Below the pieces are notes generated by a model, which had not been told where the DNA came from, searched no databases, and worked only from the letters and a program-made list of their open reading frames with translations. The position numbers and the translations under genes are program-made. Shown here in pieces: positions 42,556 to 50,461 of a DNA stretch of 64,000 bases (positions are counted from its first letter, which is position 1; the number at the start of each line of letters is the position of its first letter). This stretch comes from Nonomuraea sp. NEAU-A123 (GTDB lineage: Bacteria; Actinomycetota; Actinomycetes; Streptosporangiales; Streptosporangiaceae). The stretch covers positions 186,001 through 250,000 of the forward strand of contig NZ_JAHFZZ010000002.1 in assembly GCF_018603905.1 (NCBI RefSeq), written 5' to 3'.

Positions 42556-43743
42556 ATGGAGATCATCCGGGTTGAAGCGCGGCACGTCGGCCGGTCGATG
42601 TGGGGCGACTTCTGGCAGCAGCAGAAGAGCGTCCGCGGGCCGAGCCCGATGAACGGCTTCCCGCGGCGTGGTGACGGATGGTCCTGGTACACCTGGCCAC
42701 AAGGCATCGTCGTGGTCCGGGTCACGCTCGCCGACGGCACGACCGGGCTCGGCTACAGCGAGGACGGCATCGGGGCGGCGACCACCATGGTCAACGAGCA
42801 CCTGGGCCGCATCGCGACCGGGCTGGACGCGCGGGCGAGCGAGCAGATCTGGGAGCAGCTCTACCGCTCGTCCATCGTGTACGGCCGCAAGGGCGCCGCC
42901 ATCGAGGCGATCAGCGCGATCGACATCGCGATCTGGGACGCGGTCGGCAAATCGCTCGGCCAGCCGGTGTACCGGCTGCTCGGCGGCCCGCACGGCAAGC
43001 AGGTCCGCGCGTACGCCAGCAAGGTGCAGCCCGACGACGACCTGGCGCAGGTGCGGCGCATGGCCCGCGACTACGCCGAACGCGGCTACACCGGAGTGAA
43101 GGCCAACTGGCCGTACGGCCCGGCGGACGGGCGGCGGGGACTGCTCGCCAACCTCCGCTACATCGAGGCGATCCGCGACGAACTGGACGACGACATCGAG
43201 CTGATGAGCGACGCCTACATGGGCTGGGATCGGCCCTTCGCCGTCGAGATGCTCCGCGGCCTGGTGGGTCTGGGCCTGCGATGGGTGGAGGAGCCGCTGA
43301 TCCCCGACGACGTCGCGGGGCACGCCATGCTCCGCGGCCTGGGTCTCGTGCCGATCGCGACGGGCGAGCACGAGTTCACCAGGTACGGCTTCCAGCACCT
43401 CATCGACGCCGGCGCCGCGGACGTGCTGCAGCCCGACGTGCACCGCGTGGGCGGCATCACCGAGCTGCGGCGGGTGTGCCAGATGGCCTCGGGTTCCAGC
43501 ATCGAGGTCGTCCCGCACGTCTACTCCGCCGCCACCCTCCACGTGGTGCTCTCCCAGCCCGACTGCACCTGGATCGAGCACCTCACCAACCCGTCCTTCT
43601 GGGGCCTCGACCAGCGGGTCGAGCCGCTGTTCCTGGGCGAGCCCGAGGTCGTCGGCGGGATTCCAGAGCTGCCGACGGAGCCCGGGATCGGGTTGCGGGT
43701 CAACGAGAAGGCGCTCCCCGAGCTGGCCGACTGGGTGGACTGA
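42556..43743 (+). CDS. Enolase-superfamily sugar-acid dehydratase (L-rhamnonate dehydratase-like)
   Basis: The 395-residue protein has a capping domain and a barrel with metal ligands in SDAYMGWD, VEEPL and TGEHEFTRYGF, a Lys in TGVKANW, and the His-containing strand VVPHVYSAATLH. The GEHEFTRYGF run is characteristic of the rhamnonate dehydratase subgroup. It removes water from an acid sugar to yield a 2-keto-3-deoxy acid, the substrate for the kinase and aldolase in the divergent operon. AAGGAG lies 6 nt before the ATG. The sugar could be L-rhamnonate or a related aldonate. Confidence 0.9.
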   Translation: MEIIRVEARHVGRSMWGDFWQQQKSVRGPSPMNGFPRRGDGWSWYTWPQGIVVVRVTLADGTTGLGYSEDGIGAATTMVNEHLGRIATGLDARASEQIWEQLYRSSIVYGRKGAAIEAISAIDIAIWDAVGKSLGQPVYRLLGGPHGKQVRAYASKVQPDDDLAQVRRMARDYAERGYTGVKANWPYGPADGRRGLLANLRYIEAIRDELDDDIELMSDAYMGWDRPFAVEMLRGLVGLGLRWVEEPLIPDDVAGHAMLRGLGLVPIATGEHEFTRYGFQHLIDAGAADVLQPDVHRVGGITELRRVCQMASGSSIEVVPHVYSAATLHVVLSQPDCTWIEHLTNPSFWGLDQRVEPLFLGEPEVVGGIPELPTEPGIGLRVNEKALPELADWVD

Positions 43744-43751
43744 TTGCTAAG

Positions 43752-43773
43752 TGGGGACTTCCCCATTTAGTCT
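43752..43773 (+). promoter_or_regulatory. Dyad and leaderless promoter of the NTF2-like gene
   Basis: TGGGGA-CT-TCCCCA (43752-43765) is a perfect 6-bp dyad, followed by the -10 box TAGTCT (43768-43773) seven bases before the ATG. The dyad could be an operator, or it could help end the dehydratase transcript, whose stop is 8 bp upstream. Confidence 0.5.
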
Positions 43774-43780
43774 GTCCCGC

Positions 43781-44194
43781 ATGACACTAGACGCCGACGA
43801 TCGCGCGGCCATCACAGAGCTGATCTCCCTGCACGGGCACCTGTTCGACGACGGCGAGCTGGACCGGCTGGACGAGCTGTTCACCGCCGACGTCGTTTAC
43901 GACGCCTCGGACTTCGGCGTCGGATCACTGGAGGGCGTGGCGGCGATCAGGGAGGCCGCGCTCACACTGGGCGCGGCGAACCCCGTCGGCCACCACGTCA
44001 CGAACGTCGTGCTCACCGAGATCGCCGACGGTCAGGTCCGCGCCCGATCCAAGGGGATCAGCATCATGGCGGGCGGCGGCGCCGGAAGCGTGATCTACGA
44101 CGACGTCATCTCGTACGGCGACCAGGGGTGGCGGATAAGCCACCGCAAGATCATCGCCCGCCGGGCGCCCCTCGGCGGGCTCACGGCCCCCTGA
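43781..44194 (+). CDS. NTF2-like (SnoaL-type) protein
   Basis: The 137-residue cone-shaped-fold protein contains AAITELISLHGHLFDDGELD, RLDELFTADVVYDAS, GHHVTNVVL and ISHRKIIARRAP, the helix-plus-sheet order of SnoaL_4-type proteins. Members are small isomerases, cyclases, dehydratases or ligand binders; the function here is unknown. TAGTCT seven bases before the ATG and the lack of a Shine-Dalgarno suggest a leaderless mRNA. It follows the dehydratase by 37 bp but probably has its own promoter. Confidence 0.82.
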   Translation: MTLDADDRAAITELISLHGHLFDDGELDRLDELFTADVVYDASDFGVGSLEGVAAIREAALTLGAANPVGHHVTNVVLTEIADGQVRARSKGISIMAGGGAGSVIYDDVISYGDQGWRISHRKIIARRAPLGGLTAP

Positions 44195-44285
44195 GCGTGG
44201 CGGAACGAAAACGTCCGCGCCCGCTCACCGGACAAATCTGGTCATACCGGGTGGCAGGGTCGAACCAGGACTCTATAGGATCCGC

Positions 44286-44297
44286 GAAAGCGCTTTC
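44286..44297. promoter_or_regulatory. LacI-type palindromic operator
   Basis: GAAAGCGCTTTC is a perfect 12-bp palindrome with the central CG of LacI-family operators. It lies just after a TATAGG -10-like box (44275) and immediately before a truncated sugar-permease fragment. No lacI gene is adjacent. Confidence 0.6.
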
Positions 44298-44305
44298 CCA
44301 TACCC

Positions 44306-44428
44306 GGGGACAACTGGTCGGTCCTGCTCGGGGCGTCGGTCCTGTCCATGATCCCCCTTGTCGCGATCTACCTGATCTTCCAGAAGTACGTGATGAACGC
44401 CAACCTCGGCGCGGGCCTGAAGGACTAG
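44306..44428 (+). pseudogene. 3' fragment of a MalG-type sugar ABC permease gene
   Basis: The last 40 or so codons of a carbohydrate ABC permease remain: NWSVLLGASVLSMIPLVAIY, then LIFQKYVMNANLGAGLKD and a TAG stop. This is the final membrane helix and tail typical of MalG-family permeases. No start or upstream part exists; the fragment joins directly to a promoter/operator segment. I read it as the scar of a deletion that removed almost all of a sugar ABC operon. Confidence 0.8.
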
Positions 44429-44435
44429 GGAGCCG

Positions 44436-45074
44436 TCACCGGCCCTGCAGCCGGAGCAGCGCCCGATACATCGCGGTAGGCGTCGGCGGGTCGGGGAGCG
44501 GCTCCGCACCCGGCCCGGCGAAGGCTTGGAGCAGGTATCCCAGCAGCCGCCGGTAGGTGCCGGGCGCCGCGTCGGCCGTGGCGGTGATGACACCCGCGCA
44601 GGCCATCAGCAACATCACGAGGTCCTCGGGCACGAAGTCGGCGCGCAGCCGGCCGGTCGCCTTGGCCCGGTCGATCAGCTCGACGAAGCCGTGATAGGCG
44701 CGGGCGCGCTCGGCCTCGAACTCCTTGGCCGTCGGCAGGCTCAACGTCAGCAGGTCGGCGAAGCCGCGATCGCTGGCCTGCATGGCGCACACCGCCTCCA
44801 GGTAGCCGCAGAAGCCGTGCCAGGGATCCGGGTCGGCCAGGGCGACGCCGACCGCGTCGGCGTAGGCGGCCATCTTGTTGTCGAACGCGGCCGCGATCAG
44901 CTCGTCCCGGGTGGGGAAGCGCCGGTAGAGGGTGGCGATGCCGACCCCGGCCTGGCGGGCGACCTCCTCGATGGGCGCGTCCAATCCCTGCTCGGCGAAG
45001 ACACGGCGGGCGGCGGCGATGAGGCGTTCGCGGTTGCGGGCCGCGTCCGCGCGCAGCGATGGCGGGGTAGTCAC
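44436..45074 (-). CDS. TetR-family transcriptional regulator
   Basis: The 212-residue protein has a TetR domain (RERLIAAARRVFAEQGLDAP, then AGVGIATLYRRFPTRDELIA) and a helical C-terminal domain resembling SbtR-like TetR_C. The frame is open to a TTG at 45089, but TATGCT lies six bases before the GTG at 45074, so leaderless translation from there is likely. It is divergent from the quinone-reductase-like gene. Two related 22-bp dyads lie between them, so it probably represses both genes. Confidence 0.9.
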   Translation of the reverse strand: MTTPPSLRADAARNRERLIAAARRVFAEQGLDAPIEEVARQAGVGIATLYRRFPTRDELIAAAFDNKMAAYADAVGVALADPDPWHGFCGYLEAVCAMQASDRGFADLLTLSLPTAKEFEAERARAYHGFVELIDRAKATGRLRADFVPEDLVMLLMACAGVITATADAAPGTYRRLLGYLLQAFAGPGAEPLPDPPTPTAMYRALLRLQGR

Positions 45075-45087
45075 CTCCCCAGCATAC

Positions 45088-45109
45088 AAGTGGAGCGAGC
45101 CCTCCGATT
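45088..45109. promoter_or_regulatory. Candidate TetR operator, site 1
   Basis: AAGTGGAGCGA paired with GCCCTCCGATT forms a 22-bp dyad that overlaps the tetR promoter. It matches site 2 at 45130-45151 at most positions. Confidence 0.6.
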
Positions 45110-45129
45110 ATGCTGTTACGCTGATTCAT

Positions 45130-45151
45130 AAATGGAGGGAACCCTTCATTT
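45130..45151. promoter_or_regulatory. Candidate TetR operator, site 2
   Basis: AAATGGAGGGA paired with ACCCTTCATTT forms a 22-bp dyad, 42 bp from site 1 and just upstream of the ribosome-binding site of the quinone-reductase-like gene. Confidence 0.65.
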
Positions 45152-45173
45152 ACTTCTGGAGGAAGGACCGCCC

Positions 45174-46103
45174 ATGCGCGCTCTCGCCGTTACCGCCGTT
45201 CCCGGCAGCCCCACACTGACCGAACTGCCCACCCCGGCTCCCGAGGCCGGCGAGTTGCTGGTACGCGTCGCCGCCACCTCCGTCAACGGCTTCGACGCGG
45301 CCACCGCCGCCGGGATGCTGCAGGGGATGATGGAGCACCGCTTCCCGCTGGTGCTCGGCAAGGACTTCGCCGGCACCGTCGAGGCCGTCGGCTCGGACGT
45401 GACCGGTTTCACGGCCGGTGACGTGGTGTTCGGGGTGGTGATGAAGCCGTTCCTGGGCACCGGCTCGCTCGGCGAGTACGTCACCGTCGCAGCCGGCTAC
45501 GGCGTCACGCGCGTCCCCGGCAAGCTCGGCGTCGCCGAGGCAGGCGCGCTGGGCCTGGCCGGCACGGCAGCGCTGACCGCCGTCGAGGCCCTCGACCCCC
45601 GGGGCGGGGAGAGCGTGCTGATCGTGGGCGCGACCGGCGGGGTCGGCGCGCTCGCGCTCCAGTACGCCCAGGCCCGCGGCGCCCAGGTGATCGCCACCGC
45701 GCGACCGGGCGCCGAGACCGACTTCGTCCGCGACCTGGCCGGGGACGGCATCGAGGTGGTGGACCACAGCGGCGACCTGGCGGCCCAGGTCCGCGCCCTC
45801 GCGCCCGGCGGGGTGTCCGCCGCCCTGCACCTCGCCGGTGACGGCGCCCTGGTGGCCGACCTGGTGACCGACGGCGGGCGGTTCGCCTCCACGTTGGGGT
45901 TCGCACCCGAAGGCGACCGGCTCACCGCGACCGCGGTCATGGCCGACCCCACCGTCGCCATCCTGGACCGGCTGGCCGCCGACGCCGTGGACGGTGCCAT
46001 CCGGGTGCCCGTCACCCGTTCCTACCCGCTGGCGGAGGCGGCCCAGGCGTTCGACGACTTCGGCGCGGGCGCCATCGGCAAGCTCGCCATCACCCTGAGC
46101 TGA
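45174..46103 (+). CDS. Zinc-independent MDR-family oxidoreductase (quinone-reductase-like)
   Basis: The 309-residue protein has the MDR fold without zinc ligands: SVNGFDAATAAGM, LGKDFAGTVEAVG, and the nucleotide motif LIVGATGGVGALALQYAQ. It probably reduces quinones or enones with NADPH. GGAGGAAGG lies about 7 nt before the ATG. It is controlled by the divergent TetR through the twin dyads. A branched hairpin follows its stop. Confidence 0.9.
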   Translation: MRALAVTAVPGSPTLTELPTPAPEAGELLVRVAATSVNGFDAATAAGMLQGMMEHRFPLVLGKDFAGTVEAVGSDVTGFTAGDVVFGVVMKPFLGTGSLGEYVTVAAGYGVTRVPGKLGVAEAGALGLAGTAALTAVEALDPRGGESVLIVGATGGVGALALQYAQARGAQVIATARPGAETDFVRDLAGDGIEVVDHSGDLAAQVRALAPGGVSAALHLAGDGALVADLVTDGGRFASTLGFAPEGDRLTATAVMADPTVAILDRLAADAVDGAIRVPVTRSYPLAEAAQAFDDFGAGAIGKLAITLS

Positions 46104-46139
46104 GGACCTTGCGCCTGCCTACGCAGGCAGAGCCGGTCC
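46104..46139 (+). terminator. Probable terminator hairpin without T run
   Basis: Directly after the stop, GCCTGC-CTAC-GCAGGC (46113-46128) forms an inner hairpin enclosed by GGACC / GGTCC (46104-46108 and 46135-46139). It lacks a U tract, as many actinobacterial terminators do. Confidence 0.45.
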
Positions 46140-46200
46140 GCACCGACTGATGTACGAAGAGTCCCTCTCTGATCACGATGGGTGACGGTAGATTTCCCGT

Positions 46201-49200
46201 GTGGCGAACGGAGCGGATTTTCGCGAGGCCGGGATCGGAGCCGGGCGGCGGCGGCGTTTCGGCGGCCCCGCCGCCGGCTGCCCCTATCCCGGACTGATGT
46301 CCTTCCGCACGGAGGACGCGCGCTGGTTCTTCGGCCGTGATCGGGCGGTGGCCGACCTGGTGGGCCTGCTGGCCGATCCCGAAACGGCAGGCCATCCGGC
46401 GATCGTGATCGGCCCTTCGGGAGTGGGCAAGTCCTCGCTGCTGCGAGCCGGTCTGGCCCCGGCCGTGCTGCGAGGAGCGCTTCCCGGCCGCCGGCCCGGC
46501 CGGCCGAGTGTGGCGTACCTGACGCCCACGGCCCGGCCGATGCGCGAGCTGGGCGGCGTCGACTCCCGCACGCTGGTGATCGTCGACCAGTTCGAGGAGC
46601 TGTTCACGCTCTGCGAGGACGAGGCCGCGCGGCAGGCGTTCATCGCCGAGCTGTGCCACCGGTCGGCGGCCGGGCTCGCGGTGGTCCTGGGCGTGCGCGC
46701 CGACTTCTACGGCCACTGCCTGGCCCACCCGCCGCTGCTGGCGGCGCTGCGGGCGCGCTGCCTGCCGCTCGCCCCGATGGCGGCCGGGCAGCTCCGGCAG
46801 GCGATCAGCGAACCCGCCGCCGTGGCGCGGCTGGCCCTCGAACCCGGCCTGGTCGAGCTGCTGCTGCGCGACGTCGGCGCCAGGACCAGCGGCGCCTGTG
46901 ACGCCGGGGCGCTGCCGCTGCTGTCCCACGCCCTGCGCGCCACCTGGCAGCAGCGGACCGGCAGCCTGCTCACGGTCGCCGGTTACGAACGCACCGGCGG
47001 CATCCGGGGCGCCATCGAGGTCACCGCCGAGCACGCGTACGCGCAGCTCGACGCGGCGCGGCAGCAGGTGGCCAGGCACACGCTGCTGCGCCTGGTCCAC
47101 GTCGGCGACGGGGTGGCCGACAGCCGCCGCCGGCTCGCCCGCCACGCGCTGACCGGCGACGAGGCTGTGGAGGTCGTCGTCGAGGCGTTCATCCGGGCCC
47201 GGCTGCTGACGGCCGACGCCGAGTGGGTCGAGATCAGCCACGAAGTGCTGCTCGACGCCTGGCCCCGGCTGAAAGGCTGGATCGACACCGACCGGGCGGG
47301 GCTCCGGATCAGGCAGCAGCTCACCGATGCCGCCGAGGCGTGGGATCACGCGGAACGCGACGACTACCTCCTGCTGCGCGGCCCCCACCTGACCACGCTG
47401 CGCGAATGGGCCGACGCAGCGCCCGCCGGCGCCCTCACCCCTGTCGAGTGCGCCTTCCTCACCGCCAGTTGGGAGGGGCAGGAGTCCGAGCGGCTGGAGA
47501 CGCTGAGGCGTAACCGCAGGCTGCGCCGCCTGGTCTGCGGCCTCGCGGTCACGCTGGCGCTGACCGTGGCCTGCGCTGTCGTGGTGGTCGGGCAGACGGG
47601 ACAGGCACAACGGAGTTCCCTCGCCGGGCGGCTGTCCGTCGAGGCGGCTCGGCTGGCCGCATCCCGGCCGGAGGTGTCGGCGCTGCTCGCCGCGGCGGCC
47701 GTCGAGCAGGACCGCACGCCGCAGTCGCTCGGCGCGCTGATGAGCACGCAGGCAGGGGGGTTCGTGGCGCGCCTGGCCGGGCACAAGGCTCCTCTCTGGG
47801 GAGCGTCCTTCAGCGCTGACGGCTCGACGCTCGCCACCGTCGACCACGGTGGCCGCGCCTTGCTGTGGGATGCCCGCCGGCGGACCGTGCTCCATACGCT
47901 GGAAGACCTCTCCGCACGCCTCACCGCCATCGCCATCAGCCCGGACGGCCGCCTGGTCGCCGGGGCGGGAGACGACCGACGGCTGAGGATGTGGGACGCC
48001 GGGACGGGCCGGGTGCTGGCGACCCGCCCGCTGCCGGGCGGCGCGGCGATGGGCGGGCTCTCCTTCGATCAGAAGGGCGCGACCCTGGCCGTGGCCGGGA
48101 CCGGAGTGGGGTTGTGGCGGGCCGGCGACCTGCGGGCGCTGCCGTCTCCGCCGTGGGGGGCCGACTCCATCGAAGGGACCGCGTTCAGCCCCGACGGCAC
48201 CCTGCTGGCCGCCGCGGGCCACGACGGGAGGCTGCGGCTCTGGCGCACCGACGGCGAGGGCGGGCCGCCGGTGACCCTCAAAGCGGGCGCGCACGCGGTG
48301 CGCGACGTCGCCTTCAGCCCGGACGGCACCCGGCTGGCCGCCGCGGGCGACGACGGTGCCGTACGACTCTGGCGCACGTCCGACTGGCACCCGTCGGGCG
48401 TGCTGACCGGGCACCGCGGCACCGTGTGGGACCTCGACTTCCGCGGCGACGGCCGGCTACTCGCCACGGCGGGGGAGGACCAGCGGATCCTGCTGTGGGA
48501 CGTGGCGGCCGGCCGCCGGCTCACCGAGCTGACCGGCCACAGCGCCCCCGTGCACGCGGTCGCCTTCCCGCGCCGGGGCACGCTGCTGGTCAGCGCCGCC
48601 GCCGACACGACCGGGGCCATCTGGGACACCGCAGGCTGGGAGGTCCGCGGCTGCCCCGAGCCGGAGTCGGTCGCGGCGGCATGGGGACCCTGGGGGCTGG
48701 TCACCGGCGCCGTCGACGGCGTCGTCCGCTATGGCGGACCGGCCGCCGCCACAGGACTGTGCGGGCAACTGCCTCTGCCGTACCCGCCGATCAGCGGCCT
48801 GGCCAGGGGCGGGAAGGACGGCGACCTGCTGGCGGTCGGCGCGGACACGGGACGGATCCGCGTCTGGGATCTCCGGCACCGCACCGAGCTCTACCGGCTC
48901 GACCACCCCGGCCCCGGAGCCGCGGACCGGAGCCGGGTCGCCATCAACCCCGCCGGCGACCTCGTGGCGGGCGGCTATGGCGAGGAGATCCTGGTGTGGC
49001 GCATCACCGCGGGTCAAGCCATCAGGACGGACACGTGGACGGCGTCCGGGACCGTCGGCGCGCTCGCGTTCGACCCCGGCGTGCGGACACTGACGACCGG
49101 CGAGGACCGGGCCGTCTACCTGCGGCGGCTCGGCGATCCCGCGTCGCGGCAGCTCCTCGTGGCCGGCACCTCGCCGATCACGGCGCTCGCCTACAACGCG

Positions 49201-49491
49201 GACGGCACCGTGCTGGCGATCGGCTCCGACGACGGCACGGTGCGGCTCTGGCAGGTCCAGGGGCGGCGCGAGCTGTTCGCGCTGTCCACCCGCCAGGGCG
49301 CCATCCGGGCGCTGGGCTTCGCCTCCGGCCGCCTGGCCGTCGTCGGAGCGCACGGCACGCTCCGCTGGTGGGACCTGGACGAAAGCGCGTCGCTCCGCCG
49401 CGCCTGCGACATCGCCTCCGTGCCCGAGCCACAGGAGTGGGCGCGGCTCGTCCCCAACATGAAGAGCCTTTCGCCGTGCGATCCCGTCTAG
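46201..49491 (+). CDS. nSTAND-type NTPase with WD40 beta-propellers
   Basis: The 1096-residue protein has only about 30 residues before CPYPGLMSFRTEDARWFFGR, the start of an nSTAND1 module. Walker A GPSGVGKSS is near residue 71 and Walker B TLVIVDQFEELF near 125. A hydrophobic segment (LVCGLAVTLALTVACAVVVV, about 444-463) could anchor it in the membrane. From about 520 to the end lie some 12-13 WD40 repeats (for example FSPDGTLLAAAGHDGRLRLW), enough for two propellers. Such proteins sense ligands or invaders and assemble. No N-terminal effector is present. The GTG start has TAGATT six bases upstream, so it is probably leaderless. Confidence 0.9.
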   Translation: MANGADFREAGIGAGRRRRFGGPAAGCPYPGLMSFRTEDARWFFGRDRAVADLVGLLADPETAGHPAIVIGPSGVGKSSLLRAGLAPAVLRGALPGRRPGRPSVAYLTPTARPMRELGGVDSRTLVIVDQFEELFTLCEDEAARQAFIAELCHRSAAGLAVVLGVRADFYGHCLAHPPLLAALRARCLPLAPMAAGQLRQAISEPAAVARLALEPGLVELLLRDVGARTSGACDAGALPLLSHALRATWQQRTGSLLTVAGYERTGGIRGAIEVTAEHAYAQLDAARQQVARHTLLRLVHVGDGVADSRRRLARHALTGDEAVEVVVEAFIRARLLTADAEWVEISHEVLLDAWPRLKGWIDTDRAGLRIRQQLTDAAEAWDHAERDDYLLLRGPHLTTLREWADAAPAGALTPVECAFLTASWEGQESERLETLRRNRRLRRLVCGLAVTLALTVACAVVVVGQTGQAQRSSLAGRLSVEAARLAASRPEVSALLAAAAVEQDRTPQSLGALMSTQAGGFVARLAGHKAPLWGASFSADGSTLATVDHGGRALLWDARRRTVLHTLEDLSARLTAIAISPDGRLVAGAGDDRRLRMWDAGTGRVLATRPLPGGAAMGGLSFDQKGATLAVAGTGVGLWRAGDLRALPSPPWGADSIEGTAFSPDGTLLAAAGHDGRLRLWRTDGEGGPPVTLKAGAHAVRDVAFSPDGTRLAAAGDDGAVRLWRTSDWHPSGVLTGHRGTVWDLDFRGDGRLLATAGEDQRILLWDVAAGRRLTELTGHSAPVHAVAFPRRGTLLVSAAADTTGAIWDTAGWEVRGCPEPESVAAAWGPWGLVTGAVDGVVRYGGPAAATGLCGQLPLPYPPISGLARGGKDGDLLAVGADTGRIRVWDLRHRTELYRLDHPGPGAADRSRVAINPAGDLVAGGYGEEILVWRITAGQAIRTDTWTASGTVGALAFDPGVRTLTTGEDRAVYLRRLGDPASRQLLVAGTSPITALAYNADGTVLAIGSDDGTVRLWQVQGRRELFALSTRQGAIRALGFASGRLAVVGAHGTLRWWDLDESASLRRACDIASVPEPQEWARLVPNMKSLSPCDPV

Positions 49492-49493
49492 TG

Positions 49494-50405
49494 TCAGGTC
49501 TTCGGGTGGTCGAAGCCGTCCAGGATCGCGGTGAGCAGGTCGGCGAACTCCCGCGGGTGGGTCTGGTACGGGGTGTGCCCGCCGGGGAACTCCTCGCACG
49601 GCACCCCGAAGCGCTCGCTCAGGACGTGCGCGGGCCGGTAGTAGGGGCGGCCCACGCTGTCGTGGCCGGTGGCCAGGCACCACGGGATGGTGACCGTCTC
49701 CAGTGCCTTCAGGTCGGGCTGGTAGGACAGGAACACGGACAGCTCGCGGGTGAGCAGGATGTCGACGTTGCCCATGAGCCGGAACATCCCGCCCGGCTGC
49801 CGGCCGGTCACCCGGCCGGCCAGCGCGGCGCCGCCCATCGCCACCCGCAGAGCGCCGGCGGTCACGGCCCGCCCGGTGGGGTTGGTGAACAGCCGCGGCG
49901 CCTTGGGCAGGGTCATGGCCGAGAACGCGGCGAACCCCTGCATGGACCCCTCCCGCTCGGCGATGCCGACCAATTCGTCGAAGGCGCGCTGCTCGGGACT
50001 GTCCCGGCCCTCGGGCAGGACTCCGACCAGCGGCGGTTCGTGGACGACCGCGCCGCGCAGCCGGTCGGTGTGGCGGCTCAGGAGCTCCACCGTGATGATC
50101 GCCCCGGCGCTGTTGCCGAAGACGAAGGCGCGGTCGATGCCGTAGTGGTCCAGGATGGCGACCACGTCGGCCGCCTGCCGCGACACCGCGAGGGACGCGT
50201 CCGGTTCCACCAGCGGGCTGCGTGAGTTGCCCCGCCGGTCGAACGTGATCACCGTGAACCGCTCGGCCAGCGGGGGCACCGCGTCCGCGTACATGCCCGC
50301 GTCTCCGCCACCGCCGGAGACCAGCACCAAGGGCGGGCCTTCGCCGGCGACCTCGGTGTGCAGCCGCGCCCCGGGAACCTTTACTGTCTGCACCATAGCC
50401 TCCAT
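49494..50405 (-). CDS. Alpha/beta hydrolase
   Basis: The 303-residue protein shows the hydrolase order: LVSGGGGDAG oxyanion loop, ITFDRRGNSRS, nucleophile elbow FGNSAGAI at about residue 99, an acid region near GHDSVG, and catalytic His in PGGHTPYQTHP. Substrate unknown. TACAGT seven bases before the ATG at 50405 supports a leaderless start; an internal ATG at 50396 with GGAG is the alternative. It ends 2 bp from the nSTAND gene, convergent. Two tandem palindromes overlap its promoter. Confidence 0.88.
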   Translation of the reverse strand: MEAMVQTVKVPGARLHTEVAGEGPPLVLVSGGGGDAGMYADAVPPLAERFTVITFDRRGNSRSPLVEPDASLAVSRQAADVVAILDHYGIDRAFVFGNSAGAIITVELLSRHTDRLRGAVVHEPPLVGVLPEGRDSPEQRAFDELVGIAEREGSMQGFAAFSAMTLPKAPRLFTNPTGRAVTAGALRVAMGGAALAGRVTGRQPGGMFRLMGNVDILLTRELSVFLSYQPDLKALETVTIPWCLATGHDSVGRPYYRPAHVLSERFGVPCEEFPGGHTPYQTHPREFADLLTAILDGFDHPKT

Positions 50406-50406
50406 T

Positions 50407-50439
50407 TTCTACACTGTAGAAGTGACTCTACGCCGTAGA
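50407..50439. promoter_or_regulatory. Two tandem palindromes over the hydrolase promoter
   Basis: TTCTACACTGTAGAA (50407-50421) and TCTACGCCGTAGA (50427-50439) are both perfect around one base and share TCTAC-N3-GTAGA. Their centres are 19 bp apart. They resemble TetR-type operators, but no TetR gene is adjacent. Confidence 0.7.
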
Positions 50440-50461
50440 AAGGCCTTGGGTGGCTGGGACG

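Noticed and set aside
46090..48414. A 774-residue minus-strand frame opposite the nSTAND-WD40 gene
   Set aside because: Glycine- and arginine-rich shadow without motifs; the plus strand encodes clear Walker motifs and WD40 repeats.
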